A stretch of 64,000 bases of DNA from Cupriavidus necator (GCA_022041995.1 CP074381.1:3472001-3536000), one strand, 5' to 3'; shown: positions 19,101 to 30,244, counted from the first letter of the stretch. Made by a program: numbers and translations. Notes: a model not told the origin generated them from the letters alone.

Positions 19101-20438
19101 TTACTCCGCACGCGGCAGGTCAAAGCTGAACGCGGTCCACTGGCCCAGTTCGCTCTCGGCATACAGCTGCCCGCCGTGGCGTTCCACCACCGCGTAGCTG
19201 ATCGACAGGCCCAGGCCAAGCCCCTGACCCACCTCGCGCGTGGTGAAGAACGGCTCGAACACGCGCGCCAGGTTTTCCTGGGGGATGCCCGGGCCGTTGT
19301 CGCGCACCATGACGTGCAGGCGGTGGTTGTCCCAGCGGGCCGTGGTATGAATCGCCGGCGCGGCCGTGCCCGCCTTGCGCATGGCCAGCGCGGCATTCGA
19401 GAACAGGTTGATCAGCACGCCGATGATGGCCGCCTCGTCGCCCAGCACCAGGGTGTCGCCAGGCAGTTCGCGGCTGAGGCTGACGCCGCGCAGCTCATGC
19501 GCGGTCAGGCGGATCGACGAATCGAGCGCCTTCTCGAACAGGAACGGCGTGCCTTCCACCTCGGCGCCCGGCTTGCGGTAGGCAAAGGTCTTGAGGTCGG
19601 AGACGATATGCTGGATGCGCTGCATCCCCTGCTTGGCGTCGACCAGGCACTCTTCCAGCGAAGGATTCTCCTTGGCCTGCGGCTCTTCCATCGCCACCTC
19701 GATCGCCATCAGGCAGAAGTTGACCGGGTTGTTCACCTCGTGCAGCAGCCCGGCCGCCAGCGTACCGATGGCGGCCATCTTCTCCTGCTGCAGCATCTGG
19801 CCCTTGATGTCGGCCAGCCGGCGGTTGGTGTCGGCAAGCTCATCGTTCTTGTGCGCCAGCTCTTCCTTGAGTCGGATCAGGTGGAAGTGGCCGCGCTCGT
19901 TCATGAACGTGTAGACCGCGCTGGCCACGATCGAAAACATGATGAACAGCGAATTGACGATGAAGTGAGCACGCTGCGCCAGGCCATCGGGATGGATCAG
20001 GCAGGCGCCCAGGTAGAGCAGGTAAGTGACCACGCCGAAGCCGATGGTCTGCCACAGGCCCATGGGCATGGCGATGCCGACCGCGAAGATGACAAGGTTC
20101 AGCCCGGCATAGTAGATGGACGACGCGCCGTCGGTGGTGGCGATCATCCATGTGATCATCATCTGCGGCAGCAGCAGCCAGGCCAGCGTGAGCGGCTGCA
20201 CGAAGCGCCGGCTGGCCTGGTTGGCCAGCAGCAGAAAGATCAGCCCGATCAGGACCGAGACCACCAGGCGGGCGACAAAGAACTGCAGCTGGTGGCTGGG
20301 ATAGATCCCGTAGTCAAGCCCGACGCCGGCCATCACCAGCACGATGGCCGTCAGCGCGCCCGCCCGGCTCGAGACCAGGCGAAACTCGCGCAGGTCAGCC
20401 TCATACGGGGAATACCTGCTCGCAGTCCGTTTCAGCAT
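19101..20438 (-). CDS. phcS: PhcS, membrane sensor histidine kinase for the Phc autoinducer
   Basis: Predicted receptor kinase for the 3-hydroxy fatty acid methyl ester signal. About six or seven hydrophobic helices fill residues 28-178. A coiled-coil linker (RLKEELAHKNDELADTNRRL) leads to the dimerisation domain with H233 in GLLHEVNNPVNF. The ATPase domain has the N box LINLFSNAALAM, G1 VRDNGPGIP, the F box EPFFTTREVGQG and G2 LGLGLSISY. Length 445. It follows phcB after 5 bases. The membrane-embedded sensor fits a hydrophobic ligand. Confidence 0.9.
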   Translation of the reverse strand: MLKRTASRYSPYEADLREFRLVSSRAGALTAIVLVMAGVGLDYGIYPSHQLQFFVARLVVSVLIGLIFLLLANQASRRFVQPLTLAWLLLPQMMITWMIATTDGASSIYYAGLNLVIFAVGIAMPMGLWQTIGFGVVTYLLYLGACLIHPDGLAQRAHFIVNSLFIMFSIVASAVYTFMNERGHFHLIRLKEELAHKNDELADTNRRLADIKGQMLQQEKMAAIGTLAAGLLHEVNNPVNFCLMAIEVAMEEPQAKENPSLEECLVDAKQGMQRIQHIVSDLKTFAYRKPGAEVEGTPFLFEKALDSSIRLTAHELRGVSLSRELPGDTLVLGDEAAIIGVLINLFSNAALAMRKAGTAAPAIHTTARWDNHRLHVMVRDNGPGIPQENLARVFEPFFTTREVGQGLGLGLSISYAVVERHGGQLYAESELGQWTAFSFDLPRAE

Positions 20439-20443
20439 GGTGG

Positions 20444-21847
20444 TCAGGCCTTGGCCGGATCAGTCACGATCGCTTCCACAAACACGTTGACGCCGGTCGG
20501 GTCGACGTAGGTGCGACCGTCGCGCGTATTGGACGGCAGCAACGACTGCATGCCGGCCTCATCGCGGTAGATCAGGTACCACTCCAGCATATGTTCCATG
20601 CTGTACCGTTCCGGGTTGTCAACGTGGACGTTTGTCGCCAGGATGCGCCCCTCGGGATGGGTGCGCGTGGAGAAATAGCTCAGGAGGCGCGCGCAGACGC
20701 GGTCGGACAGGTAGTCGAACAGGCCGGCGCAATAGACCCCGTCGAACTCGCGCAGCGACGGATCGTGGTCAATCCGGCGCTTGAGCAGTTCGTGCACCGA
20801 GTGGTGGACATATTCCACCTCGATCTTCGCGTTCGCCTTGCGGCAGCTTTCTTCGATGCGCTCGCGGGCGTACTCCAGCGTTTCCTGGCTGAAATCGAGC
20901 AACTGGAACGACAGCCAGTGCGGCTCCGGGTACTCGGTAATGAAGCGGTTGATCTCGACCGCCGGGCCGCAGCCCACGTTGAGCAGCCGGAACGGCTTGC
21001 CCGCGGCACGGGCCTGGTCGGCCATGCGCACCAGGAAATCGACCAGCAGGTCGATGCGGTTGCGGTGGGCGGCGGCCACGGACGACTGCAGGAACGTTGC
21101 GTTGACGATCTGGAAATAGGTGGTGGGGCCCTGGCGCGGATCCGACAGGATCTGGTTGACCATCTCGTAGTCGCCGGCATAGCCGAGCGGCTTGGTATAG
21201 GTCCGGAACACGAACGGCGAGCGCAGCAGCAAGGGATGCAGCGCCGCTTGCGTGAAGGTGCGGTGCATCACGGTGTCCTCTTCCGGCACGTGCGCGGCTT
21301 CGCCGTCGAGCCGCGCGGAATATTCACGGATCTTCAGTGCGATCGGGGTGGCCAGCTCCTCGAATACGTCCATGCGCAGCGTGTCGCCTTCCTTGGGCAG
21401 CGTGCTGGTCATGTCGACCTGCTCCACCCAGCGCGACACCTCGGACAGGAACGCGCGCATTTCATTGACCACGATCTGGTAGTCGGGCCGGATATTGAAG
21501 CGCTCATTCCAGTCCTGCACGAACCGCTGCGACTCGCGCGCGACCGATTTGGGCTCGTTGTCCAGGTTGCTCAGCTCCAGCCACTCGTCGATCAGCGTCA
21601 GCGACACCACCGCGGTCAGGCCGGTGTTCACCAGGCTCATGACCACGGCCTTGCCGAGGTAGGCATTCTTCGAGCCCATGCGGACGCTGAGTTCGCTCAG
21701 CACCTCGCTGACCTGCACGATCGAATACGGGTTGTAGATTTCCATCACCAGGGACTTTCTCTGGAGATTGACAATCGTGCCCCGCACCTGCTCACCCTGC
21801 GAGTTGCGGAAACTAACTACCGGATCGATTTGCGTTTTGGAATACAC
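20444..21847 (-). CDS. phcB: PhcB, SAM-dependent methyltransferase that makes the Phc autoinducer
   Basis: In Ralstonia PhcB methylates a 3-hydroxy fatty acid to give the volatile-type signal 3-OH PAME or 3-OH MAME; which product is made here cannot be read from sequence. The 467-residue protein has SAM motif I LLNVGCGPAVEIN at 288-300 and the post-motif acidic region LLDFSQETLEYA. Residues 8-85 look like a small beta-barrel (VSFRNSQGEQVRGTIVNLQ), reminiscent of PilZ but without its c-di-GMP residues. The start is GTG 21847, with no strong ribosome-binding site, so it is the least certain part. First gene of phcBSRQ. Confidence 0.88.
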   Translation of the reverse strand: MYSKTQIDPVVSFRNSQGEQVRGTIVNLQRKSLVMEIYNPYSIVQVSEVLSELSVRMGSKNAYLGKAVVMSLVNTGLTAVVSLTLIDEWLELSNLDNEPKSVARESQRFVQDWNERFNIRPDYQIVVNEMRAFLSEVSRWVEQVDMTSTLPKEGDTLRMDVFEELATPIALKIREYSARLDGEAAHVPEEDTVMHRTFTQAALHPLLLRSPFVFRTYTKPLGYAGDYEMVNQILSDPRQGPTTYFQIVNATFLQSSVAAAHRNRIDLLVDFLVRMADQARAAGKPFRLLNVGCGPAVEINRFITEYPEPHWLSFQLLDFSQETLEYARERIEESCRKANAKIEVEYVHHSVHELLKRRIDHDPSLREFDGVYCAGLFDYLSDRVCARLLSYFSTRTHPEGRILATNVHVDNPERYSMEHMLEWYLIYRDEAGMQSLLPSNTRDGRTYVDPTGVNVFVEAIVTDPAKA

Positions 21848-22066
21848 GGTATTGCGCCAGGGAAAACCGAGAAACGCTGCGGGCCATACAGCCAGGGCGG
21901 AACGGCCGGGTACAGCATGAGGGGCGAGGGGGTCGCGGGGGTGGCTACCGGTATCGGGACATGCAGCGAATGCTCATAGTGATGCGCTTTAGCCGGTTGC
22001 GGGCATGGCTGCCCCCGCCATGGCAGGAGTAGCAACGCCCCGATCAAAGAGGGATTGCCGCGGGCC

Positions 22067-22096
22067 ATTGTACTGTGCCCGTCGCGGGTCGTACAA
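22067..22096 (-). promoter_or_regulatory. Candidate sigma-70 promoter of phcBSRQ
   Basis: On the minus strand TTGTAC (22096-22091), an 18-base spacer, then TACAAT (22072-22067). Transcription from here would give a leader of about 210 bases before the phcB start. The same element contains the inverted repeat TTGTAC/GTACAA at 22068-22073 and 22091-22096, a possible operator. The remaining gap 21848-22066 shows nothing else I can name. Confidence 0.55.
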
Positions 22097-22135
22097 CCAA
22101 GTGCCCTGGCGGGCGCCTGAATGAAGCCGGACAAC

Positions 22136-22162
22136 AAAAAAAAGGCCGGCATGGCCGGCCTT
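22136..22162 (-). terminator. Terminator after the YceI genes
   Basis: Read leftward, GGCCGGCCATGCCGGCC forms a compact stem followed by eight T residues. It lies 38 bases after the stop of the second yceI gene and separates it from the phcB promoter. Confidence 0.85.
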
Positions 22163-22198
22163 GTCAGCTTGGCAGCCCGGCGCAGCGGGCTGGCACGC

Positions 22199-22789
22199 TC
22201 AGTCCGCGCGCACGCCTTCCACCTGGATAGCGAGCTTGACCTCGGGCTTGAAGCCCATTTTCACGCCATAGTCCAGGCCGAAGTCGGCACGGTTGAAATG
22301 GCCCACGGCGTCGGCGCCGCAGGCTTCGCGCTTGAGCATCGGGTGCTGGATGCACTTGAAGTCGCGGATTTCCAGCTTGACCGGCTTGGACACGCCGCGC
22401 AGCGTCAGCACGCCGTCAACCTCGGTCGGCACGTCGCCCTTGAACTTGGAGAACTTGCCCTTGTAGACGGCCTCGGGGAAGGCTTCCACGTCGAACATGT
22501 CCGGGCCCTTGGCGTGCTGGTTCAGCTTGGCATTGCCGAAATCGATCGAAGCCGGGTCGATCTTGACCTCGACCGCGCCCGCCTTGGCGGCACGGTCCAG
22601 CGTGACCACGCCGCTGGACTTTTCGAACTTGCCGCGCCAGGTCGACAGGCCGCCCAGGTGGTCGGCCTCGAAGCTCGGGTAGGTGTGGGTCGGATCGAGG
22701 TTGTACGTCACGGTATTGGCCGAAGCCACGCCGAAAGCGGCAGTTGCGGAAATGGCCGCGACGGCGGCAACGAGGAAACGCAGTTTCAT
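22199..22789 (-). CDS. YceI-family periplasmic lipid-binding protein (second copy)
   Basis: YceI proteins are small secreted lipocalin-like beta-barrels that bind polyisoprenoid lipids. The start chosen is ATG 22789 ([20 protein letters not shown]), with GGGAG just upstream, giving 196 residues with a Sec signal peptide cleaved near SANT. The typical opening [19 protein letters not shown] and [11 protein letters not shown] are present. It lies 81 bases after a second yceI gene and downstream of a cytochrome b561 gene. The b561/YceI pairing is common; a joint role in quinone or isoprenoid handling is inference. Confidence 0.92.
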   Translation of the reverse strand: MKLRFLVAAVAAISATAAFGVASANTVTYNLDPTHTYPSFEADHLGGLSTWRGKFEKSSGVVTLDRAAKAGAVEVKIDPASIDFGNAKLNQHAKGPDMFDVEAFPEAVYKGKFSKFKGDVPTEVDGVLTLRGVSKPVKLEIRDFKCIQHPMLKREACGADAVGHFNRADFGLDYGVKMGFKPEVKLAIQVEGVRAD

Positions 22790-22870
22790 GGAATCTCCCG
22801 ACAAATCAGGTTGGGGCGGAACGTTCTCAGGAACGCCTCGGGTACGTCAGCGGAATGCCGGCCTTGCTTC

Positions 22871-23440
22871 TTACTTCTTGGCCAGCACGATACGGAATTT
22901 GATCTGCACGTCGTCGGCCACCACGGAAGTGTCCTTCCATTCGCCGTCGCCGATATTGAAGACAGTGCGCTTGATCGGCAGGGCGCCCTCGAACACCTGG
23001 ACGGCGCCTTCCTGACGGTAGGTGGCGGGCACCACCACGTCCACGGTCTTGCCCTTGATGGTCAGCTTGCCGGCCACGTCGTACTTGCCCGGCGTGCCGT
23101 TCTTGATGCTGGTGGACTGGAACACGGCCTTGGGGTACTTGGCGGCGTCAAACCAGTCCTTGCCCTTCACTTCCTTGGTGGTCTCGGCGTCGCCGATCTC
23201 GAAGCTGGACACATCGATCTCGACCTTGGCCGACGAGGTCGCCAGCTTGGCCGGGTCGAAGCTGACCGCGGCATCGAACTTCCTGAACTTGCCTTCCATC
23301 GGCACGCCGATCTGGCGCGCGACCGCGGTCACCGAGCTCTTGGCGGCGTCGACCTGCGCCCAGGCCAGGTTGGCGGCGATGCCGGAGGCGGCCAGGACGG
23401 CGGCGATGACGAGCGAGCCGCGGCGGGAATTGCGTTTCAT
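22871..23440 (-). CDS. YceI-family periplasmic lipid-binding protein (first copy)
   Basis: Second YceI-fold protein, 189 residues, with a signal peptide ending near LAWAQVD. Its mature part is clearly diverged from the neighbouring copy: it has the motifs KFRKFDAAVSFDPAKL, TSSAKVEIDVSSFEIGD and KLTIKGKTVDVVVPATYR, but lacks the HxxxxFEADH opening of the other. The two are therefore an old duplication or separate acquisitions rather than a recent tandem copy. It follows the cytochrome b561 gene after 68 bases on the same strand. Confidence 0.9.
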   Translation of the reverse strand: MKRNSRRGSLVIAAVLAASGIAANLAWAQVDAAKSSVTAVARQIGVPMEGKFRKFDAAVSFDPAKLATSSAKVEIDVSSFEIGDAETTKEVKGKDWFDAAKYPKAVFQSTSIKNGTPGKYDVAGKLTIKGKTVDVVVPATYRQEGAVQVFEGALPIKRTVFNIGDGEWKDTSVVADDVQIKFRIVLAKK

Positions 23441-23508
23441 CTCAAAAAACTCCTGTCAGGGTCGGCGCAGCGCGCCGCGGTACGGAAAAAGTTGGCCGGG
23501 GCGGCGCC

Positions 23509-24063
23509 TCAGCGCAGGAACGGCAGCATCCGGCCCAGCGTGCCGTCGCGGTCGACGAACTGGTGCTTGAGCGCCGCCGCCGCATGGACAACGACCACCG
23601 CCGCCATCAGGTAGTTCAGCCAGATATGGACAAATTTCAGTACTTCTTTCAGTTCGTCGTTCTTTTCCAGCAGCGCCGGCATCTTCCACAGGCCCAGGTA
23701 GACCACCGGCACGCCCGCGGCCGAGCTGTACAGGTAGCCACTGATTGGCACGATCACGATCAGCAGGTACAGCAGGTGGTGGGCGCCGGCCGCGGCCCTG
23801 GCCTGCCAGGCCGGCGTGCCGGGCGCCACCGGCGGTGCCGCATGGGTAGCACGCCACAACACGCGCAGCGCGGCAACCGCGAAGATCGTCACGCCCAGCC
23901 ACTTGTGCCAGGAGTAGAGCTTGAGCTTGGTCGGCGTCAGCCCCGGAATGCCGGTCATGTACAGGCCGAGCCCGAACGCGGCAAAGATCGCCAGCGCAAT
24001 GACCCAGTGCAAGGCGATCGCGGTGGCACCGTAGCCGGTGGGGGCATTGGCAGTAGAACGCAT
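23509..24063 (-). CDS. cybB: Cytochrome b561-family membrane protein
   Basis: Four-helix di-haem membrane cytochrome that exchanges electrons with the quinone pool. The start chosen is ATG 24063 (MRSTANAPTGYGATAIALHW) with GAGAGGAA before it, giving 184 residues. Haem-ligand histidines are visible in ALHWVIALAIF, YSWHKWLGVTIF, GAHHLLYLLIVIVPISGYLY and KFVHIWLNYLMAAVVVVHA. It is first in a three-gene leftward cluster with two YceI proteins. The substrate is not known from sequence. Confidence 0.9.
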   Translation of the reverse strand: MRSTANAPTGYGATAIALHWVIALAIFAAFGLGLYMTGIPGLTPTKLKLYSWHKWLGVTIFAVAALRVLWRATHAAPPVAPGTPAWQARAAAGAHHLLYLLIVIVPISGYLYSSAAGVPVVYLGLWKMPALLEKNDELKEVLKFVHIWLNYLMAAVVVVHAAAALKHQFVDRDGTLGRMLPFLR

Positions 24064-24284
24064 CGGATTCCTCTCGCCCGCGCAGGAGCGTTTCACAATT
24101 TTGGGGAAGGCATCGGCGGGGACTGGCCCGCCCGTGCGCTTACGATTCTCGCATTATTGCCGCGGGCTGTGCGCCGATGAAGGACAGTACTTAATTAAGT
24201 TATTCAAATGCTTTGAAGTGACATTCTGTCGCAAGCGGCACAAAGCCGCAGCGCCCTGCCCCCACCTGGCTGCATCAGAAAAGC

Positions 24285-24311
24285 AAAAAGCCATCCTGGC
24301 GGATGGCTTTT
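24285..24311 (-). terminator. purB terminator
   Basis: AAAAAGCCATCC and GGATGGCTTTT form an 11-base stem with a four-base loop; on the minus strand it ends in a T-run. It lies 36 bases after the purB stop. The gap 24064-24284 holds nothing else I can support. Confidence 0.85.
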
Positions 24312-24347
24312 GCGGAACGTCGCCCGGTTCAGGGGCGGAATATGGCG

Positions 24348-26083
<1,736 letters not shown>

Positions 26084-26099
26084 AGCTCAAGGGGAGAAC

Positions 26100-26714
26100 A
26101 TGAAGCTGTATGCATCCCGGACCAGTCCCTACGCGCGCAAGGTGCGCGTGGTGATGGCGGAGAAAAAGATCGAGTGCCAGCTCATCGAAGAGGATGTCTG
26201 GTCACCCGAGACCAGGATCGGCCAGTTCAACCCGCTCGGCAAAGTGCCGTGCCTGGTCATGGAAGACGGCGGCGCGATCTACGATTCGCGCGTGATCGCC
26301 GAGTATGTCGACACATTGACGCCGGTGAGCCGGATGATCCCGCAGGGCGGCCGCGAACGCCTGGAAGTCCGCTGCTGGGAGGCGCTGGCCGACGGCCTGC
26401 TCGACGCTGCGCTGCTGGTGCGCCTGGAGGCAACCCAGCGCGAACCGCATGAACGCAGCGAGCGCTGGGTGCAGCGCCAGCGCGGCAAGATCGACGCGGC
26501 GCTGGTGGCCATGGCGCACGGCCTGGCCGACCGCCCCTTCTGCACCGGCACGCACTATTCGCTGGCCGATGTGGCGGTGGGCTGCGCGCTGTCCTACCTG
26601 GACTTCCGCTTTCCCGAGATCGCCTGGCGCGAGCGCCATCCCAACCTGGCGGCGCTGGAGGAAAAGCTGTCCAAGCGCCAGTCGTTTATCGATACGGAAC
26701 CGCCGCGCGGCTGA
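26100..26714 (+). CDS. Glutathione S-transferase family protein
   Basis: Cytosolic GST, 204 residues. The thioredoxin-fold N-terminal domain (KLYASRTSPYARKVRVVMAE, residues 2-21) has the Ser/Tyr region that activates glutathione and the cis-Pro segment NPLGKVPCLVMEDG, followed by DSRVIAEYVD, which binds the gamma-glutamyl group. The all-helical C-terminal domain ends FRFPEIAWRERHPNL. It resembles YibF-type bacterial GSTs; substrate unknown. It stands alone behind the inverted repeat at 26012-26083 and ends at a bidirectional terminator. Confidence 0.92.
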   Translation: MKLYASRTSPYARKVRVVMAEKKIECQLIEEDVWSPETRIGQFNPLGKVPCLVMEDGGAIYDSRVIAEYVDTLTPVSRMIPQGGRERLEVRCWEALADGLLDAALLVRLEATQREPHERSERWVQRQRGKIDAALVAMAHGLADRPFCTGTHYSLADVAVGCALSYLDFRFPEIAWRERHPNLAALEEKLSKRQSFIDTEPPRG

Positions 26715-26732
26715 TCCCCAGCGGCCGATAAG

Positions 26733-26760
26733 AAAACACCCGCCTCGAGCGGGTGTTTTT
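26733..26760. terminator. Bidirectional terminator between GST and mnmA
   Basis: AAAACACCCGC and GCGGGTGTTTTT flank a small loop (CTCGA). A/T runs on both sides let it serve both convergent genes. Confidence 0.9.
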
Positions 26761-26777
26761 GCTTGCAGCGGCAGCGC

Positions 26778-27863
26778 TCACTGGATGATGCCGCCGCCCA
26801 GGCAGATGTCGCCGTCATACAGGACCGCCGACTGGCCGGGCGTAACCGCCCATTGCGCCTCGGCAAACCCGAGCGTCAGCGCATCGCCGTCCACCGCCTG
26901 TACCGTGCAGCCCGCATCGCTCTGGCGGTAGCGCGTCTTGGCCGCCATCGCCGCGCCCGCGGCAGGCGGCTCGCCGGCCACCCAGGACAGGTCCGACGCG
27001 GTCAGCATCGGCGTCAGCAGCCATGGGTGCTCGTGGCCCTGCACCACGTAAAGTGTATTGTTCGCCATATCCTTGCGCGCCACGTACCAGGCGTCGCCGT
27101 TGCCGTCGCGGCTGCCGCCCAGGCCGATGCCCTTGCGCTGGCCCAGCGTGTAGAAGGCCAGGCCGATATGCTCGCCAACGACCTTGCCCTCGGGCGTCTT
27201 CATCGGGCCCGGCTTGGTCGGCAGGTAGCGGTTCAGGAAATCGCGGAACGGGCGCTCACCGATAAAGCAGATGCCGGTGGAGTCCTTCTTTTTCGCGTTC
27301 GGCAGGCCGATCTCGGCGGCGATCTCGCGCACCCGCGTCTTTGGGATCTCGCCCAGCGGGAACAGCGTGCGCGACAGCTGCGCCTGGTTCAGCCGGTGCA
27401 GGAAGTAGCTCTGGTCCTTGGTATGGTCCAGCGCCTTGAGCAGCTCGAACCGGCCGGCCGCGTTCTGCCGCACGCGCGCATAGTGGCCGGTGGCGATGGT
27501 TTCCGCCCCCAGCGACATGGCATGGTCCAGGAAGGCCTTGAACTTGATCTCGGCATTGCACAGCACGTCCGGGTTGGGCGTGCGGCCGGCGGAGTATTCG
27601 CGCAGGAAGTCGGCGAAGACCCGGTCCTTGTACTCGGCGGCAAAGTTGACCGCCTCCACGTCGACGCCGATCAGGTCGGCCACCGACACCACGTCCAGCC
27701 AATCCTGGCGCGTGGAGCAGTACTCGCTGTCGTCATCGTCTTCCCAGTTCTTCATGAACAGGCCGATGACCTCGTAGCCCTGCTGCTTGAGCAGCCACGC
27801 GGTGACGGACGAGTCGACTCCGCCCGACATGCCCACGACGACACGTTTCCCGGCACCACTCAC
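26778..27863 (-). CDS. mnmA: tRNA-specific 2-thiouridylase MnmA
   Basis: Inserts sulfur at C2 of wobble uridine in Lys, Glu and Gln tRNAs. The 361-residue protein starts [20 protein letters not shown]; the PP-loop ATP site is GMSGGVDSS. The first catalytic cysteine is in [12 protein letters not shown] and the second in [13 protein letters not shown]. The AREX-type substrate region and C-terminal beta-barrel follow. Its start overlaps the stop of the upstream Nudix gene by 4 bases, so the two are coupled. Confidence 0.97.
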   Translation of the reverse strand: MSGAGKRVVVGMSGGVDSSVTAWLLKQQGYEVIGLFMKNWEDDDDSEYCSTRQDWLDVVSVADLIGVDVEAVNFAAEYKDRVFADFLREYSAGRTPNPDVLCNAEIKFKAFLDHAMSLGAETIATGHYARVRQNAAGRFELLKALDHTKDQSYFLHRLNQAQLSRTLFPLGEIPKTRVREIAAEIGLPNAKKKDSTGICFIGERPFRDFLNRYLPTKPGPMKTPEGKVVGEHIGLAFYTLGQRKGIGLGGSRDGNGDAWYVARKDMANNTLYVVQGHEHPWLLTPMLTASDLSWVAGEPPAAGAAMAAKTRYRQSDAGCTVQAVDGDALTLGFAEAQWAVTPGQSAVLYDGDICLGGGIIQ

Positions 27864-28363
27864 GGCTGTGCTCCCAGCGGGACGGCCGCGGCCAGCGCCG
27901 ACGGGTGCGTGTACAAGGCGTCCAGCGCAAAGCGCTTGCCGGCCAGGTAGTCGTTGACGCAGGCCATCACCAGCGGCGAACGGTGGCGTTCCGGGCAGGC
28001 ACGCAGTTCTTCCGCGCTCATCCAGACCGTGCGCACGATGCCGGTGTCGAGCTGGCGGCCGGCGTCGAGCGAGCCCAGGTCGCCGGTAAAGGCAAAGCGC
28101 ACATAGGTCACATCGGTGCCGGTGCGCGACGACAGCGAACGGCCCATGTAGCAGCCCAGCAGCGCGCGCGGCTCAAAGGTGTGCGCGGTCTCTTCCAGGG
28201 TTTCGCGGATCACGGCGCGGATCAGGCTCTCGCCCGGGTCCAGGTGCCCGGCGGGCTGGTTCAGGCGCAGCCCGTCGGCGGTTTCCTCTTCGACCAGCAG
28301 GAAGCGGCCGCCGCGTTCGATCACGGCGGCAACGGTCACGCTGGCATTCCAGTCACTTGACAT
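27860..28363 (-). CDS. Nudix hydrolase (NudJ-like)
   Basis: Hydrolase of nucleoside-diphosphate-linked compounds. The start chosen is ATG 28363 ([20 protein letters not shown]), 167 residues; a TTG nine bases upstream is possible but weaker. The Nudix box reads [20 protein letters not shown] at about residues 42-61, with all catalytic glutamates present; the usual Gly near its end is Ala. The sequence and the place just before mnmA resemble the NudJ/YmfB phosphatases, which sit beside mnmA in E. coli as well. Natural substrate not certain. Confidence 0.9.
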   Translation of the reverse strand: MSSDWNASVTVAAVIERGGRFLLVEEETADGLRLNQPAGHLDPGESLIRAVIRETLEETAHTFEPRALLGCYMGRSLSSRTGTDVTYVRFAFTGDLGSLDAGRQLDTGIVRTVWMSAEELRACPERHRSPLVMACVNDYLAGKRFALDALYTHPSALAAAVPLGAQP

Positions 28364-28649
28364 GATGCTCAATTTTTAGGCAATCCCGCATTCTACCGGT
28401 TGCGGGCCCATCGTGCAGCGCCGCCGACCCGCCCTGGCCCCCGGCCGGTAAGCCCGGCTGGTGCTGAAATGCCAGCTGCAACTCCCCCTTTGGCGGTCGC
28501 CGCAAAAGCCGACCGGCCGGTCACCATTGAACGTCAGATTCCTGTAAGCTGCGAAAAATTGTTGCGCTGCGGCTTAAGCCTGCAGCGCGCACGGGCCAGA
28601 CGTCGGTCCGCCCAACCAGACAAGACGCCAGCTAAAGGAGAAATTGACG

Positions 28650-29771
28650 ATGTACATCGGCATCCCGCAGGAGACGCGGGCCGGCGAGACTCGCGTCGCC
28701 GCCACCCCGGAGACAGTCAAGAAGTACGTCGCCCAGGGCCACAAGGTGGTCGTGCAGGCCGGCGCCGGCGTAAGCGCCAGCCAGCCCGACGGTGCGTATG
28801 AGGCGGTCGGCGCCACCATCGGCACCGCAGCCGAAGCACTGGGCGCCCAGCTGGTGCTCAAGGTGCGCGCACCGGACGCCGCCGAACTGGCGCAGATGAA
28901 GCCAGGCGCCGTACTGGTCGGCATGCTCAATCCCTTTGACGCCGAGAACAACGCGCGCATGTCCGCCGCGAACATCACCGCCTTTGCCCTGGAAGCCGCG
29001 CCGCGCACCACGCGCGCGCAGAGCATGGACGTGCTGTCGTCGCAGGCGAACATCGCCGGCTACAAGGCCGTGCTGGTCGCCGCGCATCACTACCAGCGCT
29101 TCATGCCGATGCTGATGACCGCCGCCGGCACCGTCAAGGCCGCACGCGTGCTGATCCTGGGCGCGGGCGTCGCCGGCCTGCAGGCCATCGCCACGGCCAA
29201 GCGGCTGGGCGCGGTGATCGAGGCCTCCGATGTGCGCCCCGCGGTCAAGGAGCAGATCGAATCGCTCGGCGCCAAGTTCCTCGACGTGCCCTTCCTCACC
29301 GATGAAGAGCGCGAGATCGCCCAGGGCGTGGGCGGCTATGCCCGCCCGATGCCGCCGGACTGGATGAAGCGCCAGGCCGAGCTGGTGCACCAGCGCGCCG
29401 TCCAGGCCGACATCGTCATCACCACCGCACTGATCCCGGGCCGCAAGGCGCCTGTGCTGCTGCAGGAAGCCACCGTGGCGCAGATGAAACCCGGCTCGGT
29501 GGTGGTCGACCTGGCCGCGGCACAGGGTGGCAACTGCCCGCTGACGGTGGCCGATGAAGTGGTCAACCACAACGGCGTCATCCTCATCGGCCACACCAAC
29601 CTGGCCAGCATGGTCGCGGCCGACGCCTCGGCGCTCTATGCCCGCAACGTGCTGGACTTCCTCAAGCTGGTCGTCGACAAGGACGGCCAGTTCACGCTGA
29701 ACCTTGAAGACGACATCGTCGCGGCCTGCCTGATGTGCAGGGACGGCCAGGTCGTGCGCGAGGCGGCGTAA
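28650..29771 (+). CDS. pntAA: NAD(P) transhydrogenase alpha subunit, part 1 (NAD-binding domain)
   Basis: Soluble dI domain of proton-translocating transhydrogenase, which makes NADPH from NADH at the cost of proton motive force. Start ATG 28650 (MYIGIPQETRAGETRVAATP) is preceded by AAAGGAG; an in-frame TTG six bases earlier is less likely. Length is 373. The Rossmann motif is VLILGAGVAGLQAIATAKRLGA near residues 166-187, and RTTRAQSMDVLSSQ is the RQD-type loop. In this bacterium the alpha subunit is split into two genes, with panD lying between them. Confidence 0.95.
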   Translation: MYIGIPQETRAGETRVAATPETVKKYVAQGHKVVVQAGAGVSASQPDGAYEAVGATIGTAAEALGAQLVLKVRAPDAAELAQMKPGAVLVGMLNPFDAENNARMSAANITAFALEAAPRTTRAQSMDVLSSQANIAGYKAVLVAAHHYQRFMPMLMTAAGTVKAARVLILGAGVAGLQAIATAKRLGAVIEASDVRPAVKEQIESLGAKFLDVPFLTDEEREIAQGVGGYARPMPPDWMKRQAELVHQRAVQADIVITTALIPGRKAPVLLQEATVAQMKPGSVVVDLAAAQGGNCPLTVADEVVNHNGVILIGHTNLASMVAADASALYARNVLDFLKLVVDKDGQFTLNLEDDIVAACLMCRDGQVVREAA

Positions 29772-29828
29772 TTTCCACGGGCGCCGTGCGCCCACTGCTT
29801 TTGCATCAAATATAAGGACGTATCACCC

Positions 29829-30191
29829 ATGCAACGCATCATGCTCCGCGCCAAGCTCCACCGCGTCACCGTGACGCAGGCGGACCTCAACTACGAGGGT
29901 TCGTGCGGCATCGACCAGGACCTGCTGGACGCTGCCGACATGAAGGAGTTCGAGAAGATCGAGCTGTACAACGTGAACAACGGCGAGCGCTTCTCCACCT
30001 ACATCATCAAGGGCGAGCGCGGCAGCGGCGAGATCTCGCTGAACGGCGCCGCGGCCCGCCGCGCGCACCTGGGCGACCAGCTGATCATCTGCACCTACGC
30101 GCCGATGAGCGACGAGGAAATCGCCGCCTACAAGCCCAAGGTCATCCTGGTGAACGAGAAGAACGGCATCAAGGAAATCAAGAAGTTCTGA
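29829..30191 (+). CDS. panD: Aspartate 1-decarboxylase PanD
   Basis: Pyruvoyl enzyme that converts aspartate to beta-alanine for pantothenate and CoA synthesis. The 120-residue zymogen starts [20 protein letters not shown]. Self-cleavage occurs between G24 and S25 (YEGSCGID); the Ser becomes the pyruvoyl group. The later segment [19 protein letters not shown] matches the family. It lies 57 bases after pntAA part 1 and 160 before part 2, on the same strand, so it interrupts the pnt genes. That placement is the notable feature; the enzyme itself looks normal. Confidence 0.96.
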   Translation: MQRIMLRAKLHRVTVTQADLNYEGSCGIDQDLLDAADMKEFEKIELYNVNNGERFSTYIIKGERGSGEISLNGAAARRAHLGDQLIICTYAPMSDEEIAAYKPKVILVNEKNGIKEIKKF

Positions 30192-30215
30192 GGTGACCTG
30201 ATTGCCGCAGGTTTG

Positions 30216-30244
30216 CTCCCTCTCCCGCAAGCGGGAGAGGGAGC
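30216..30244. repeat. Dispersed palindromic repeat, copy B
   Basis: GCTCCCTCTCCCGC pairs with GCGGGAGAGGAGC around one base, with a single-base bulge. It is the same core as copies at 3801 and 37223, here in the panD to pntAA part 2 gap. The flank AGGTTTGCTC is shared, inverted, with the third copy (GAGCAAACCT at 37261-37270). Confidence 0.75.
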
